Shown here in pieces: positions 47,153 through 59,273 of a DNA stretch of 64,000 bases. Source of the DNA: Blumeriella jaapii. Lineage: Eukaryota; Ascomycota; Leotiomycetes; Helotiales; Drepanopezizaceae. Position numbers and translations under genes: made by a program. Numbering within the stretch: the stretch's first letter is position 1; each line of letters begins with the position of its first letter. The notes beneath the pieces are model-generated. The model had not been told where the DNA came from. It saw only the letters and a list, made by a program, of their open reading frames with translations, and ran no database searches. The stretch is taken from assembly GCA_009599575.1 (NCBI GenBank), contig VWND01000035.1, positions 1 to 64,000 of the forward strand. Reading direction: 5' to 3'.

Positions 47153-47314
47153 AAGCTTTTTTTTGAAACTGAAACCGATTTTTTCAAAATCAAATTATCG
47201 TCGCCGGCGATAAAGTTTTTTTAGTCGACGTTTTATCGGAAAACGAATAATCGGCTTTGATCTTAGGACAAACGCTGAGCTGTAACAAAACCTGGAAAAT
47301 GTTTAGCCAAAAGC

Positions 47315-47347
47315 ATTTACGTTATTAATCGAAATAGCATCGCAAAT
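47315..47347 (+). repeat. 33-bp inverted-end unit, D site 1 (D1 copy)
   Basis: ATTTACGTTAT at the left and AGCATCGCAAAT at the right, 33 bp, reverse complement of the unit at 15183-15215. Located between protease and RT. Confidence 0.7.
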
Positions 47348-47689
47348 AAAATTAGCTAATATTAATATTTTTAATTATTAATTCGAAAATAAAAGTTTCG
47401 AAGATTTCGTTTTCGTATTAAACAAATCCGACTTATATATTCTATCTTTTTATATTAATATCAGCACTTTTTACAAGCGCAAAGCTAATAAAATACGATT
47501 CGTAAATCTTAGCGAATCCGATAAAAATATCTTCGAAAAAATAAACGATTAGTTCGAAAAAAACGAAATAATAAAACTATTTTAATTAATTATTAGCGAA
47601 TTCGAAAGATTTATTACCGGCCGATTTTCCAGCTTATTATTTAGCAGCCGATTTATAAAAAAACGATTTAATAACCTAGCAATCGGAAT

Positions 47690-48400
47690 CTAATTTTTGC
47701 TAAAAAAAAAAAAGATTTTGTATAAAGTTTTACGCAACCGAAAAAAGGCTATAGCTTTCGATTTTACCGAAATAAGCCAATTCAGCTTTGACGTTACGTT
47801 TTATATCGATATTAAAACTGTATTTTACGAAGCTTGGCAAAAAAAACCTTTTCAATTTTTAAAGCCTTTTAAAATAAAATAATCGAAATGCTAAAAAAAC
47901 AAATTAAGTAAAAAATCTTCGAATTCTGCCACGGTCTATATAAAAACAAATAGTTTATCGTTGCGAAAAAAAAGAAAAGCATTTACAAATTTATTACCGC
48001 AGTCGTCGAAATAAATAAAATAACGATACGAAACGTTAATATGCTATTTAACGTCGATTAATTTTCGAACGAATTCGTAAGTTTAACGATCGCTTTTTTT
48101 TTCGATTTGTTTTCCGGCTATAATTATTTAATATTTAATTTACGATTTCGAAACATAACGGCAATTTAAACACCGATCGGTTTACTGCGTATAACGAAAA
48201 TATCTATGGGAGCTATTAATTTAATCGTTTAATTCGTAAAAATCGTATACAAAATTTTTATAATTTGCATTTTCGATATTGCTTTGTTTTACGTTAACGA
48301 CGTCGAAGTAAAAAACTTTAGATTATATTATAATAATAAAAAGATTTTTTCTGAAATTCGACGTTATATAATAAAATATATTTAAAACATCGACAAAATT
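47690..48400 (+). pseudogene. D1 reverse transcriptase remnant
   Basis: The open stretch 47697-47882 has LRNRKKAIAFDFTEI and YEAWQKKPFQF. Later blocks are VVEINKITIRNVN (about 48000-48040), FFFDLFSGYNY, and FYVNDVEVK at 48288-48314, the catalytic box with Asp to Asn. The domain ends EIRRYIIKYI. Confidence 0.88.
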
Positions 48401-48759
48401 ATAATCTGCTTCGAAAAAACTAAAGCTATTATTGGCCCTCGATTAAAATTTTGCATATCCGAAATAAATATCGTTAGCTATATAACTAATAACGCTGGCC
48501 GCTATTTTTAACGAAAGAAAATTAAAAAAATCTACGAATAAAAAAAGTATAAAAATATTACCGAAGCCAAAGCTTTTATTAACGTTATAATTTATTATCG
48601 TAATTAAATTAAAAACTTTTTTAAAAAACTGCATCCATTTACGCTACGATAAAAAAAAAAGTCGAATTCGTTTAGAAAAAAAAGCAAAGCAAAACTATGG
48701 AAATTTTTAAAAACGACTTTTTATCGGCCCTTTTATTTATACGAATCGATTACAGCCCA

Positions 48760-49130
48760 AACGCAAAAGAAATTATTTTAATTGTCGACGCTAATATTTT
48801 CGGTTAGAAAGCTGTATTATAACAAATCGATAAAAACAAAAAACGGCATTTTTTACGATTCGAAAGCGGCTTATAATTTTTCGCGAAAGCACGCTACGAT
48901 GTTATTAAACGAAAATATCGGAGCGTTTTTAAAGCAATAAAAAAAATAAAAAGCGAATTATATAACGTATATTTTATTTTGGAAATAAACGCAAAAGTCT
49001 TTATCGATTAATTAAATAAAAAAGCTAATAATTTATTAAAAGCGTTTATTATTAATTAAATAATTTAAATGCGATTTATAAATTTCGAAATTAAATATAT
49101 TAAAAAAATAATAAATACAACGGCAAACGA
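48760..49130 (+). pseudogene. D1 RNase H remnant
   Basis: ILIVDANIFG (first catalytic Asp), KYRSVFKAIKKIKSELYNVY (with the K-x-E type block) and FILEINAKVFID follow in order, then TANDLSKRKR like the family A-D-x-L-S-R end. Broken by stops. Confidence 0.8.
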
Positions 49131-49259
49131 CCTTTCCAAACGAAAACGTTTTTATTCGTTTGATTTCGCTAAACAAAGCGAATAAAATATCGACGAATAA
49201 ATCGCTAACGAAATCGGCTGCTTTGTTATCTGCGCTTTGGGTTTTACAAAGCCAAAACT

Positions 49260-49355
49260 ATTCGCGTTGCTATTTCGGCTGGCACCGCGAATGAAAAACA
49301 TTAATTTTCGGGCCGAAAAAACACTCGCGTTATTATTTCGGCTAGCACCGCGAAT
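49260..49355 (+). repeat. tandem pair of 33-bp inverted-end units (D1)
   Basis: Units 49260-49292 and 49323-49355. The first is the exact reverse complement of 13240-13272. Read in element orientation both give FALLFRLAPR-like peptides (LALLFRLAPR in the second), so the pair stays in one open frame (49237-49488) despite RIP. Confidence 0.88.
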
Positions 49356-49559
49356 AAATTTAATCGAAAACGATCGGAATAAGCCGATTAACAACGAAAA
49401 TAAATTTTTGATCGATAATTATAAAACCGACGACTTTTATTTAATCGTATATTACTTAATTATTTTATTAAATTATTTAGCGTGTTAAATTATTAATTTA
49501 AATTATTTAAAAATCAAACTTTCGATTATATTTTAGCCGACAGAAAGCTATACAAAATA

Positions 49560-50650
49560 AAAAATAATATATATTAAAAACGCCTAGTAATAAATAATAA
49601 AGCCGACAAATTTTAAGTTATAAAAAAAGCTTACGAAAAGGTATTTTATAAAAAAGCTAAAGCTATTTATTACCGAACCAAAAACGATTTTTAATAAAAA
49701 AAATGCTTCGAAAACTGCAAAGCTTTCGTTAAAAATTATATTTTTTGTCAAAAACGAAAGCCTGGCCGAAAAAAAAATCTATTATATCCGACGTAGTTTT
49801 TTAAAATCTAAAAAAAAGTCAATTTCGATATTATACGCGTACCGACTATCGACCGCGAATATACGTGCTTCGTATTCGCTATCGACGATTTGTTTAAATA
49901 ACCTGAAAAGCGATTTTTCCGAAACGTTATTTTCGAAGTTATAGCGATCTTTTTTTAAAAAAACGTTATATATCGACACGGTTTGTTTAATAAGCTAAAC
50001 ATCGATAATAAACCCGAAAATAAAAGCGTTGTCGAAACCTTTACAAAAAAATACGAGATTTAGCGTATTTAAATTTTAGTTTACAATTCGAAAAGCAACG
50101 GATTCGTAGAACGAAGCTATAAGAATATTTTTGACGGCTTTTTAAAAACTATTCGAAAAAGCTATAAACGTTGGTCGCGGAAATTCTCGGAGATGCTTTT
50201 TATTATACGCATATATATATACGCTTTTATTAAAATAATTCCGTTTTTTATTTAATACGGCAAAAACGCCCGACTGCTTCTAGAAACAAAATGATTTGTA
50301 TAAAAGTTTTATAACGTAGTTAAAATAAAAACGAAAACTAATTTATTAATAATAAAATTTAAATAGCTAAACTACCGCGATATAAATATAAAAAATGATT
50401 TTAAAAAAAAAAATATAAAAAGGCAGCTAAAAAGGTTTGAAATAAAACTAAGGTTTTAAAAAAAACGCTAATCAAAATAAAAAATCTGATTTTAATTTAT
50501 AACGTTTAACGCGCTATCGACAAATCGGCCGATATTAAATTTAATTATAAATAATTCGGATCCTACGAAGTATACGAAGCCGAATTGGATAAAAGCTATT
50601 ATAAGCTTACGAAACTCGATGAAACAAAACTGAAAGGAACGTTCGCCGCC
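49560..50650 (+). pseudogene. D1 integrase remnant
   Basis: Blocks in order: AIYYRTKNDF and NCKAFVKNYIFCQKRKPGRK (zinc-binding end), NFDIIRVPTID with CFVFAIDDLFK (first Asp region), YNSKSNGFVERSYKNIFDGF (S-N-G-x-V-E-R, the catalytic Glu), KRWSRKFSEMLFIIR. The minus-strand frame 49782-49979 is a shadow. Confidence 0.87.
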
Positions 50651-50689
50651 AATCGATTAAAGCGATTTATAAAAAAAACCAGCAAATTT

Positions 50690-50840
50690 ATCCCCTGGAT
50701 TCTGATTTAAATAGCGACTTCGATTTCAGCGAATCCGACGACGATTCCGACCAAAGCGATTATATTTCTAAAAAAAAAAAACCTTTAAAAAGGTTTAAAA
50801 ACAACCGAATAATAATTCCGCTGCTAAAACCATAATTTAA
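50690..50840 (+). pseudogene. D1 pol acidic C-terminal tail
   Basis: Reads DSDLNSDFDFSESDDDSDQS followed by a Lys-rich end and a stop before 50840. Asp/Ser-rich and low complexity. Confidence 0.6.
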
Positions 50841-51330
50841 ATCGTAATTCCATTTATGACCGAAAAAAAGAAAAATGCTTATAAGATTGTTTATTAACTG
50901 TTTTATTATTTTTATTATTTATTATTTTCTTTTTTATTATATATTATTTTATTATTTTTGTTTTGTTTTATTTATATATAATTTAATTATTTTGTTTTAT
51001 ATATATTGTTTATTCTTAAGACTTTTTTTTATATTATTTAAAATATTTATTATACTTTTTTTTATTTGATTATACTTTTGTTTACCAAAATAAAAGCTTT
51101 GTATATATTTAAGCCGTACATTTAATATATTTATATTATTCGCATATTTTACGAAAATTATTTTTTATGCATTTTATTATTTGCTATTTTTTGTATTATT
51201 TACTTTTTTCGCTGTTTTAAACGAGTGTTTGCCTAAATAATTATAATTTATTAGAAAAATAACATGCGGATTCCCGTGATTTTTAAATACAAATATTCTA
51301 CAATTTCCGTACTTTTTCCCAGCTATTTTT
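50841..51330. other. D1 T-rich spacer
   Basis: Almost pure A/T (50875-51070 reads as hydrophobic low-complexity codons). No gene. It separates pol from the extra reading frame; the D2 counterpart is 11150-11680. Confidence 0.55.
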
Positions 51331-51439
51331 TAATAAATATAACATATTTTTCTAATCGATAAACCCATCGATATTATATCGTTTTTTAAGCAAAGCGTTG
51401 CCAAACCTGGCAAGCTTATTTTTAATTTATTTTAAAACG

Positions 51440-54400
51440 AAATTATTATACGCAATTTCTTCGAGTTTAAGCAAGCATATAATACCGTTATTTCAAATTA
51501 ATAAACAATTTTCGTAAAAACGTTTATAAAACAACTCGATATAATAACTGAAAACGTTAACGAATTTTTATTCGATTACGAAAGCTTTGTTAAAATTGAA
51601 TTCGTTCGCAAAAGCTTTAATTACGACAAATTCCTACTGAATTACGATAACGCTTTAAAAGCTTTCGCCGGAGCGAAAAGAGCGCGAAACAATAAAAAAA
51701 AAATAACAAACCGAGTTTTGCGTTTTTTGCTAAATTAACGAAAAAAAAATATTTAAAAATACGTTTTTAGCAAAATCACCGGTATTATTCCATTTCGGCA
51801 TTTCGCTCGCTTTTTCGAAACTATTATTTTTACGAAAAAAAAAGTCTGAATATTAAACGCTTACATTTTTAAAGCGCAAGCTCTGAAAGCTAATAATCTA
51901 AAAGCCCGCAGATTTATAGGTTTTTTTACAACTGTTTTCAAACTGATCGACGACGCTACGCAGTCGTTAAAAAGAGTTTTAATCGGCTGCGAAATTTTAA
52001 ATCTAATCTTTTTTAAAACAAAAAACTAAGCGTCGCCAAATGCGGCATTTTTATATCAAACGAAAAAAACGATGCTATTTCGATATTTTAAATTTACGAC
52101 GACGAAAAAAACGAAAAAGCTAATATTATTTTCGTTTAGTTCGAAAAAACATACGCGGTAGCAATTAATATTTTTAAAGCGGCTAAAATATTTCGACGAT
52201 TTTTATTTTCGATTATCGAAAACGAATTCGAAAACGAAATTAAAAACGTAATAATAAACAACCGCTTATTCGAATACAAAAAACCTATTGTATTTATAAA
52301 AACGATTTCGGAAAAAGTAAAAACAAAAAACGTAAAAAAGCGCGCCGATATTTTCGAAATTTTTTTTATTCGAAAAAAAAAACTATTCGCGTCGCTAAAA
52401 AAAAAAACACCGCGAGTAAAAACAGCCGGAAATCGACGCCGAGCTATAAGCTTTAAGTTAATTAATAAAAGACGCGTCGATTTTACGAAATCAGATTTAA
52501 AAAACGCCGGTATTCCGAAAAAAAAAAATTTAAACGATTTTAAATCTGATTTTTCGAAACTAAATACGCAAATATTAAAAACGTTTGCTGCGTTCAAAAA
52601 CGTCGTACCGCTAATATTTCAGATTTTAATAAAAGCATTTAAAATCTCGATTATTACACGTTTCGACCGAAAAAACCTAAAAAAGAATATCGAAGTTATT
52701 ACGGAAAAAATTATACAAAAAGCATAAAATCAAATTATTTTGCTTAAAACTTTCGTTTTCGACGACGAAACGATTCAGAAATTTTATTTCGATATTTTAT
52801 ATAAAAATCAAATAAATCCGTCAGTTTTTTCTTTTTTGCTTCGAACGAAAATTAAACCAAACTTTTTTCGGAAAACTGCAAATATAATATATCGGAATAA
52901 ATAAAAAAAACTTTTGAAAACGATGACCCGTTTTTATTCGAGCTTTTTTTCGCTGAGAAATTCCGATTTTTTAATTTCGTTTTTACGAATAACGTCAACG
53001 CTAAAAAAAACGGCAAATTCTGCTATTTTTACGTACGCTATTACGCGGCGTATTGCGATTTAATTACAAAAAAAATTAATATTATCGGTTTCGCTAATCG
53101 ATTCGCTGTTATCAGAAATTCGAATTACAACGTGTTCGAAATTGATTTTAATAACCAGTTTATATTCCGACGAAAAACTGCGAAAATTATTTAAGCGCAT
53201 GCGAAAGCTTATTTAAGCTACGCAAATTTCAAAGCAAACCCTAAGACTTTTAGCGCGATTATAAAATTCGACTGAAACGTAAAAAAATAAAAGCAACGAA
53301 TATTTCTAAAAGCCGATTTTTTTGGCTTTTCGACCGAAAATATATTTTAAAATTTATCTGAATTAAACTGCGAATTCGTTAATTACGTAAGGTTTTACAA
53401 CGGAAAAAACAAGCTATTACTGTATTTTATAAAAAAAAAATAATTATATACAAATATTATTTCCGACTGGTTAAAACCTAAAAAGCGCCTACAGCTTTTT
53501 TCGCCAATATGCTTTATAATTTTATTTAACAAGCTTTCAAAATGCACCCCGGCTTTTATTTCGCTGCTTTGATTATTCGGAATTTTAGAAACTGCCGCCT
53601 TGTAGCATATTTTAACGTTTCGATCGCCTTAGGTTTCGCTGGCCCCGATCGTATTACAATTATAAAATTCGATATCGCCGATTTTTAAAAAAAGAAAAAA
53701 ATTAAAAACTTTATCGACGCCATTTTCGATTATTACGTTTTATTTGCATTCGCACACAACTCGGAAATAATCGAAGCTTATTTGCAATTATATTACGACG
53801 TTAAGCTAATTAAAACTATTTAAAAAGACCTAGCTTTTTCGTATTTCAGCGCGTTTAAAACAGTAATCTCGGCTATTTTATCGGATTACGAAATCGAAAG
53901 CTACGAAATAAAAAATAAAATAATTTTTGTCAGCTTTTCGATTAAGCAAAAGGTTTTCGTTAAATTTAAAACCCAAAAAACCGACGGCGCAATACTGGTT
54001 TATTCGAATAATTACACGGCGCAAAAATATAAAAATTATTTCGAAAACGATAATCCGATAAGCAATCTGATATTGTTTGTATTACGGCGAAAGTAATCAC
54101 AGCATTTTCGGTAGTTTCGATTGCAAACGACTATTTCCGAACCATTTCGTAAAATAATCTTTTTTACAAGCTTCGAAGCCCTTTTAAAAGCATTCGTCGA
54201 TAAACAACCGTAGTCCGATTTATTAGTTTTACGCGAAGCAAAAGCGTTAATCGATTTCAATTACGACGAATTAATCGATTATTTTTACGATTTTAATATA
54301 AAACTTTTCAGCGCTTTTTGCAAAGCGTAAGACCACGTTCAAAAGCTGAAATTTATTATTTATATAGAAAAATCGTAAAAAGCATTTGTAGCGGCGACGT

Positions 54401-54600
54401 TTAATAATATTATCGACGAAAAAGCGATTAAAACGTTTGTAAATCTAAACGATATTTCGATTAACATTTTATCGAGCCATTTTTCAAAAAAGCAAAAAAC
54501 AAAATAATTTAAACGATAAGCGAAACGCTATTTTTTCGCAAAAGCCGATAGCAAAGCGGCCAAAAACAGGTTAGAAAACCGAAGAAATATAAAGCTAAAA
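51440..54600 (+). pseudogene. D1 extra 3' reading frame region (unrecognised protein)
   Basis: About 3.2 kb of degraded coding-like sequence in element orientation, big enough for roughly 1000 residues. The best open stretch is 52145-52725, with VAINIFKAAKIFRRFLFSII, KRADIFEIFFIRKKKLFASL and IFQILIKAFKISIITRFDRK. I see no integrase, RT, envelope-type or nuclease motif. D2 keeps the homologous part. The minus frames at 52136-52597 and 54036-54260 are shadows. It could be an element accessory protein or a captured host or DNA-transposon gene. Confidence 0.5.
52385..52417 (+). repeat. 33-bp inverted-end unit, D site 3 (D1 copy)
   Basis: ATTCGCGTCGC at the left, ACACCGCGAGT at the right, A-run in the middle, 33 bp. 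Confidence 0.65.
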
Positions 54601-54720
54601 AATTCGGTTTTTGATTAATTAATTTTTAAATCATATAAAATAAATTAAATTATATTTATTAAAGTTATGTTTTTCTTTGATCGTAATCAAAAACGATTAC
54701 GTATATTATTTAAAACAGGA

Positions 54721-54987
54721 TATAAAACGATAATACCTTGTATTAATAAAAGTTGATAGTTTTAGCTATAATCGAAATATAAACCTTTTCGAAACTTTTT
54801 GCTACTGACTATTTTCAACAGATATAAAAGCAAGGCACCTTTTTAAATAATATCATAAGCACGCAGTTTAATTTATATCTTTATTCATTTTTTTTTTCCT
54901 TTTTTCAGTCTTTTCTAGGGATTTCCTAAACTATCTTACCCACCGACATATGGCCGTATCAGTCTGGTTTTCCTACCTACTTTTACA
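54721..54987 (+). repeat. D1 3' LTR
   Basis: 267 bp, TATAAAACGATAATACCTTG to CTACTTTTACA; more mutated in its first half, less in its second half than the 5' LTR. Confidence 0.92.
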
Positions 54988-55900
54988 ATAATAATTTTTA
55001 TTAATAATTTCGTAAAGCTTGTTTTTGCTAGGATAGCCTGTTTTTATTAAATTATAAGCTATTTGTAAAAGCTAGGTACGAATAGAAACGTTTAAATTCG
55101 ATATATCGGAAACGTAAAGTCGGTTTCGAAAATATAATTTGTTATTGCGTATAGCGTATTTAAAAAGTTATAACGATTTGAATTTCGAAATACTTTTTGA
55201 TTTAAACATTTTTTTTTTTGATAGCGATTTATAATTTATTAATAGGATAGTATTTATTTAAAAGTCGTAAAAGCTTTTCGTCGTCTGCTTCGGATTGTTT
55301 TAGCGAAGCCGGAAAAGCGATTAAAACTTCGGTCAAATGGTATTTTTTAAAAAAGGCCTGGTTTTGGAATTGAATTTTTTCGTTTAAAAAGTTTTAAAAA
55401 AGATTTTAAAAGCGTCGGATTAAAAAATTAAATTTGCTATTTTGTTTTTCAAGTTTAAATATAATTATAAAATTAAAACCAGCTAAAAACTCGCTTTAGC
55501 GTACTTAACGCTTATTAAATTGCTTAATCGTTATAAAATATTTTAAATTTCGGTGGTTTGTAAGTATTCGAATTGGATAGGCAGCTTTTTGTAATTCGGC
55601 TCGCTAATTTTCGAAGCAACGTATAATAGCGAAAAGTTTTTTGTTATAAATTTCGTAGTTATATTCGGTTAAATCGAATTTTTTCGATATAAAAGCGACT
55701 GGATAAAATATTTCTGCATCGTTTTTTTAAAAAAAAAAATCTTTAAAAAAACGTAGTTAAAAGCGTTAGTTTTAACAAATATTTTTTTGTTAGAATTGAA
55801 ATAAAACAACGTAGATATAGTCGTAAAAACTGATTTGAAAAACTCGAAAGCTTTTTATATAATCGTCGTTAAAGTTTTATTTAATATTTTTTTTTTATTA
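54988..55900 (-). pseudogene. F integrase start and RNase H remnant
   Basis: Continuation of F beyond D1. By order, integrase N-terminus lies at about 54988-55100 and RNase H at about 55300-55900. Individual motifs are too decayed for me to read with certainty. Confidence 0.55.
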
Positions 55901-55949
55901 AATTTATCAAAAAAATAACGATTTTTAAAAAAACTTTTAATAAATCGTC

Positions 55950-57000
55950 GATAAAAATTCGCAAAATTTAAAAACGCTTATACGTTTTTTTTAACGTTGG
56001 AAAAAAGATTTTAGCCCGTAATCGCTTCGAGCTTTTTAGAATTTATTTTAATTTTAATAATAAAAATAATTATTCTAAGGTAAACGATTTTTTAAATTTC
56101 GAATTCGTATTTTTTTATATTTAGTTGCAGGCCAGCGTTAGAAAAAGCTTAAAAAACGAAATTGACGTGTTTTTTGTGTTTTTAAAAGTCGTTTGAATAA
56201 ATTAAAATATCGTTTATATAAGTTGTATAAAAGATATTTAAGTAAAATCGCAAAATATCGTTTATACGGGATTAAAACGTGGCGAAAGCGTTGCATAATC
56301 CGAAAAGCATAATTAAAAACTCGAACAAATTATATTTCGTATTAAATACAATAAGTCATTTATGGTTTTTTTTTCTTCGAATTTTATTAAAAGCGGCGAA
56401 AACGTCGAATTTAATATAAAATTTGGCTTTGCTTAGTCGTGAAAGCGTTTTTTAAATTAATAGTAAAAAATATCGGTTTTTAATTATAATAGCGTTAAAA
56501 GCTTTATAATCGACGCAAAATCGTAGTTTTTTTTTTGGTTTTTTCGCAAATAAAATTAGAAAAGCTGCGGAAAAAAAGCTCGCTCGGATTTAATTTTTTT
56601 CGAAGTTTTTTTTAAAAAATTTGCGTAAGATTTAAAGTTCGTCGATTAATATATTATATAAAAAGCCGTATAGAAGTACTATTTTAAATCGAAGTTTATC
56701 GTATAATCAACGCTTTTTTTATAAAATGCAAGCTTATTAGCTTCGATAAAGTTAAAAGCGGCTAGGTGGTAATAGTAGTGAAAAAGGAGTTTTATTCGAA
56801 GGTCGATTAACGGTTTGGTTTAAAAAGCTAAACGAATATTTTTTAATAAAACTTTAGCGAAGTAAAATTCGGCTGAAAGTTGTTATCGTACAGTTTGAAA
56901 AAGCTTATTTTTTTGCAATTAATCGATTTTAAATAATATAATAAAAAGAAAATCGTCGGTTGAAACGTTTAGTTTGTATGATTATTAATTAATTTCGTAC
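55950..57000 (-). pseudogene. F reverse transcriptase remnant
   Basis: The minus strand at about 56170-56350 reads YNLFEFLIMLFGLCNAFATF, RINDILRFYLNIF and YINDILIYSNDF. This is the gypsy F-x-V-M-P-F-G-L-x-N-A-P block and catalytic box Y-I-D-D with Asp to Asn. Different from the V-G-V-K subtype of family D. Confidence 0.9.
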
Positions 57001-57332
57001 AAAAAAGCTGAAAATACTTCGACTTCTGGTTAAAAAGCTAAAGTAGTAAACACAACTGCTTTTGTACGACGAAGTGTAGCTAATAAAACGACGGTTTTGT
57101 AAAAATAGCGTTTTTGAACTAGGCCTGAAACAGCCAATTAATAAAAATTTTGAAATAAACAGTTCGAACGGCAAAAGTCTGAATTAAAGCAAAAAGTATT
57201 CGTAGTTTAATTAATATAAAAATTATATATTCTAAGCTAAGGTTTGCCCAAAATAAGATCGTATTTTTCAAATGTTATAATAAAAGCTGTAATTCGTTCG
57301 GTATAGCGAGCGATATTAATTTGAAAAAAGAC

Positions 57333-57581
57333 TTAATAAGTAACGTCGTCGTAAGTAAAAAAACGTCCGTTAATCACGGTAAGTTTACGTAGATTAATAA
57401 ATAAAACAAAAGTTAATTCGTAGTGTTGTACGAAAGCATAATTAATAAAATTATCGGTAGCTTCGGAATCGTTTAAAAAGTAGGTTTTGATATATGTATT
57501 ATTAGCAATTATAATACAAAGCAATATTAAATATGATTCCGGAACGCTATTTAAAACAAATAATTTTAATTTATTTTTCAA
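57333..57581 (-). pseudogene. F protease remnant
   Basis: 82 codons open. YFLNDSEATDNFINYAFVQH has the active-site D-S-G-A with Gly changed to Glu (G-to-A). The hydrophobic strand LTVINGRF follows. Lies between the zinc knuckle and RT as expected. Confidence 0.85.
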
Positions 57582-57589
57582 AAGTTTTT

Positions 57590-58700
57590 AATAATAACAA
57601 TTATTAAAAATAATTAGTTTTCCGATTTTTTTGCTTCGGCTTTAGCTTTTTTGATTTAAAAGAAATCGGAGCAGTTAGCAGCTCGGTGTTTATCGCTAGC
57701 ATATTATAAGCAAAAATTATTAGCAAAAAAGTAAGTTCGGCGAGCTAGCTTTTCGGCGTCATCGATTAAGCGTTTGTTTTTTGCTATATTAATTGCGGTT
57801 TATGTAATTGCTTTGGTTTAAATAACGCTAAAGTTTATAAAATCGCTTTGAATAATAATCGTAATAGCAGTTTTAAATATAAAAACGGAAAAAGTGATTT
57901 TCGTATTGCGGCTTTCGGTTTTATAATAATTGAAATTTAATTATCGAAAAACGGTATCGGTTTCGCGTATTTAAGCGCAAAAACCAATAAGATCGGTTTT
58001 TAAATCGGAAAAATTAATATACGACAAACGGATAATTATATTAAAATAAAAAGTTTCGCGCAAAATAACGATAGCGGCTTTGTTATTAAATTTAATATAA
58101 TTTTTAATTTTTAGCCAGGTGAAAAAAAAAATAAACAGGAATTGATTGCTTTGCTTAAAGGATAAAATTCTTTTAAATGCATTTGTTTATTAATTAAAAA
58201 TATCGAACGATTATTAAAAAACTTAAATTATTTTTGTAATAATCAGATAGAAAAAAGTGCCGTTCGTATATAAACTCTTTTGTAAAACGCTTTTAGCTGT
58301 ATCGGAAAAGCGAAAGAAAAAGTAATTTATGCGATTCTGTTCGGTCGTATATTAATTCTGATTAAAACGAAATTTTAAAATTATATTTTGAAAAAAAATA
58401 GTAAAATGCTTCGTAACGTTGCCGGTGCTATCCGAACTTGTAAATTTATCGGAGTCGGGAAAAGCAAATGTTTTTTTTGCGTTAAAAATATTCGATATAT
58501 TTTAACTAATAAAAGCTTGTTTTCGAAGGTTAGCAAATTCGGCTTCGCGGTTTTAAATCATTTTCTTTTAAAAAGCTTTTTTTTTTTAATATAATACCGT
58601 TTAAATATTCAACTTTTAAACGAAATTATTTAATTTGATTTTAAATAATATTATTATTATTATATTGTTTTGCTTTATCGCGTAAGCGAAGATATCGAAA
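57590..58700 (-). pseudogene. F gag remnant with zinc knuckle
   Basis: The minus strand at about 57675-57715 reads CL.YASDKHRAANC, a C-x2-C-x4-H-x4-C knuckle with the second Cys changed to Tyr. The preceding 1 kb is broken gag. The plus frame 58388-58594 is antisense to it. Confidence 0.75.
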
Positions 58701-59093
58701 AATTTTTAAAAGCAGGCTTTCGTATTAGCGATCAAAGCGGCGACGATTTGGTCGGGGTATTTAAAATGTCTCAAAATAAAGCAATTAAAAAGTTTCGATA
58801 ACTTAGAAAATTCCGATATTTTCGGTATTAATGCCCGTTAAAAAAAAAGCGTAAAATGTGTTTTGTTCCGGAATATAAACAAAAGCAAAACAGGGTTTTT
58901 CGAATATAAATCTTATATCAGAAAAGATTATCGTTTCGTAATTTCGTATAAAAGATCGTAAAAGTCGTAAAAATCGTAAAGTTGTTATCGCGATAAAATT
59001 GATTTTTTGTATGCGCAAAAGCAAAACAAAATTGGCAGGCCTTTTCAGCTCGAGGGCTGAAATAAAAGTGTCAAAAAGGTTTGGTAGTTAATA

Positions 59094-59268
59094 TATTAAA
59101 AAATGCAAACGAGCAAAAGATTCGTAGATGATTTGCATTAACTACGAGGTTTTTAAGTTAAAGATGCCGCGAAATCTAAAATATAATATATGCGGGCTCC
59201 GATGTTACGTGATAATAACGTGACCTTCGGACCACGTGACCAACGAACTGACATCTTATCCTCTCATA
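59094..59268 (-). repeat. F 5' LTR
   Basis: 175 bp; plus strand TATTAAAAAATGCAAACGAG to TTATCCTCTCATA. Aligns end to end with 41973-42147. Confidence 0.9.
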
Positions 59269-59273
59269 TAACG

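Larger units (their letters stand above)
43705..54987 (+). mobile_element. D1: full-length gypsy element with extra 3' reading frame
   Basis: 11,283 bp between two 267-bp LTRs, with ATAA on both sides (43701-43704, 54988-54991) as a probable short duplication. Internal order on plus: leader, gag, protease, RT, RNase H, integrase, A/T-rich spacer, then about 3.2 kb of further degraded coding-like sequence before the 3' LTR. It is the reference copy for family D and the youngest member of the F-D3 nest. All frames are RIP-broken. Confidence 0.92.
41973..59268 (-). mobile_element. F: gypsy element with short 175-bp LTRs, split by D1
   Basis: Direct LTRs of 175 bp (41973-42147, 59094-59268) and a perfect target-site duplication TAACG (41968-41972, 59269-59273) in D3 gag. 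The minus strand order is gag with zinc knuckle, protease, RT, RNase H, integrase. D1 (43705-54987) is inserted in its integrase. Without D1 the element is about 6.0 kb. RIP-degraded throughout. Confidence 0.9.

Noticed and set aside
50875..51069. 64-residue membrane-protein-like frame
   Set aside because: It comes from an almost pure A/T stretch; the hydrophobic residues reflect T-rich codons and the D2 counterpart does not support a protein.
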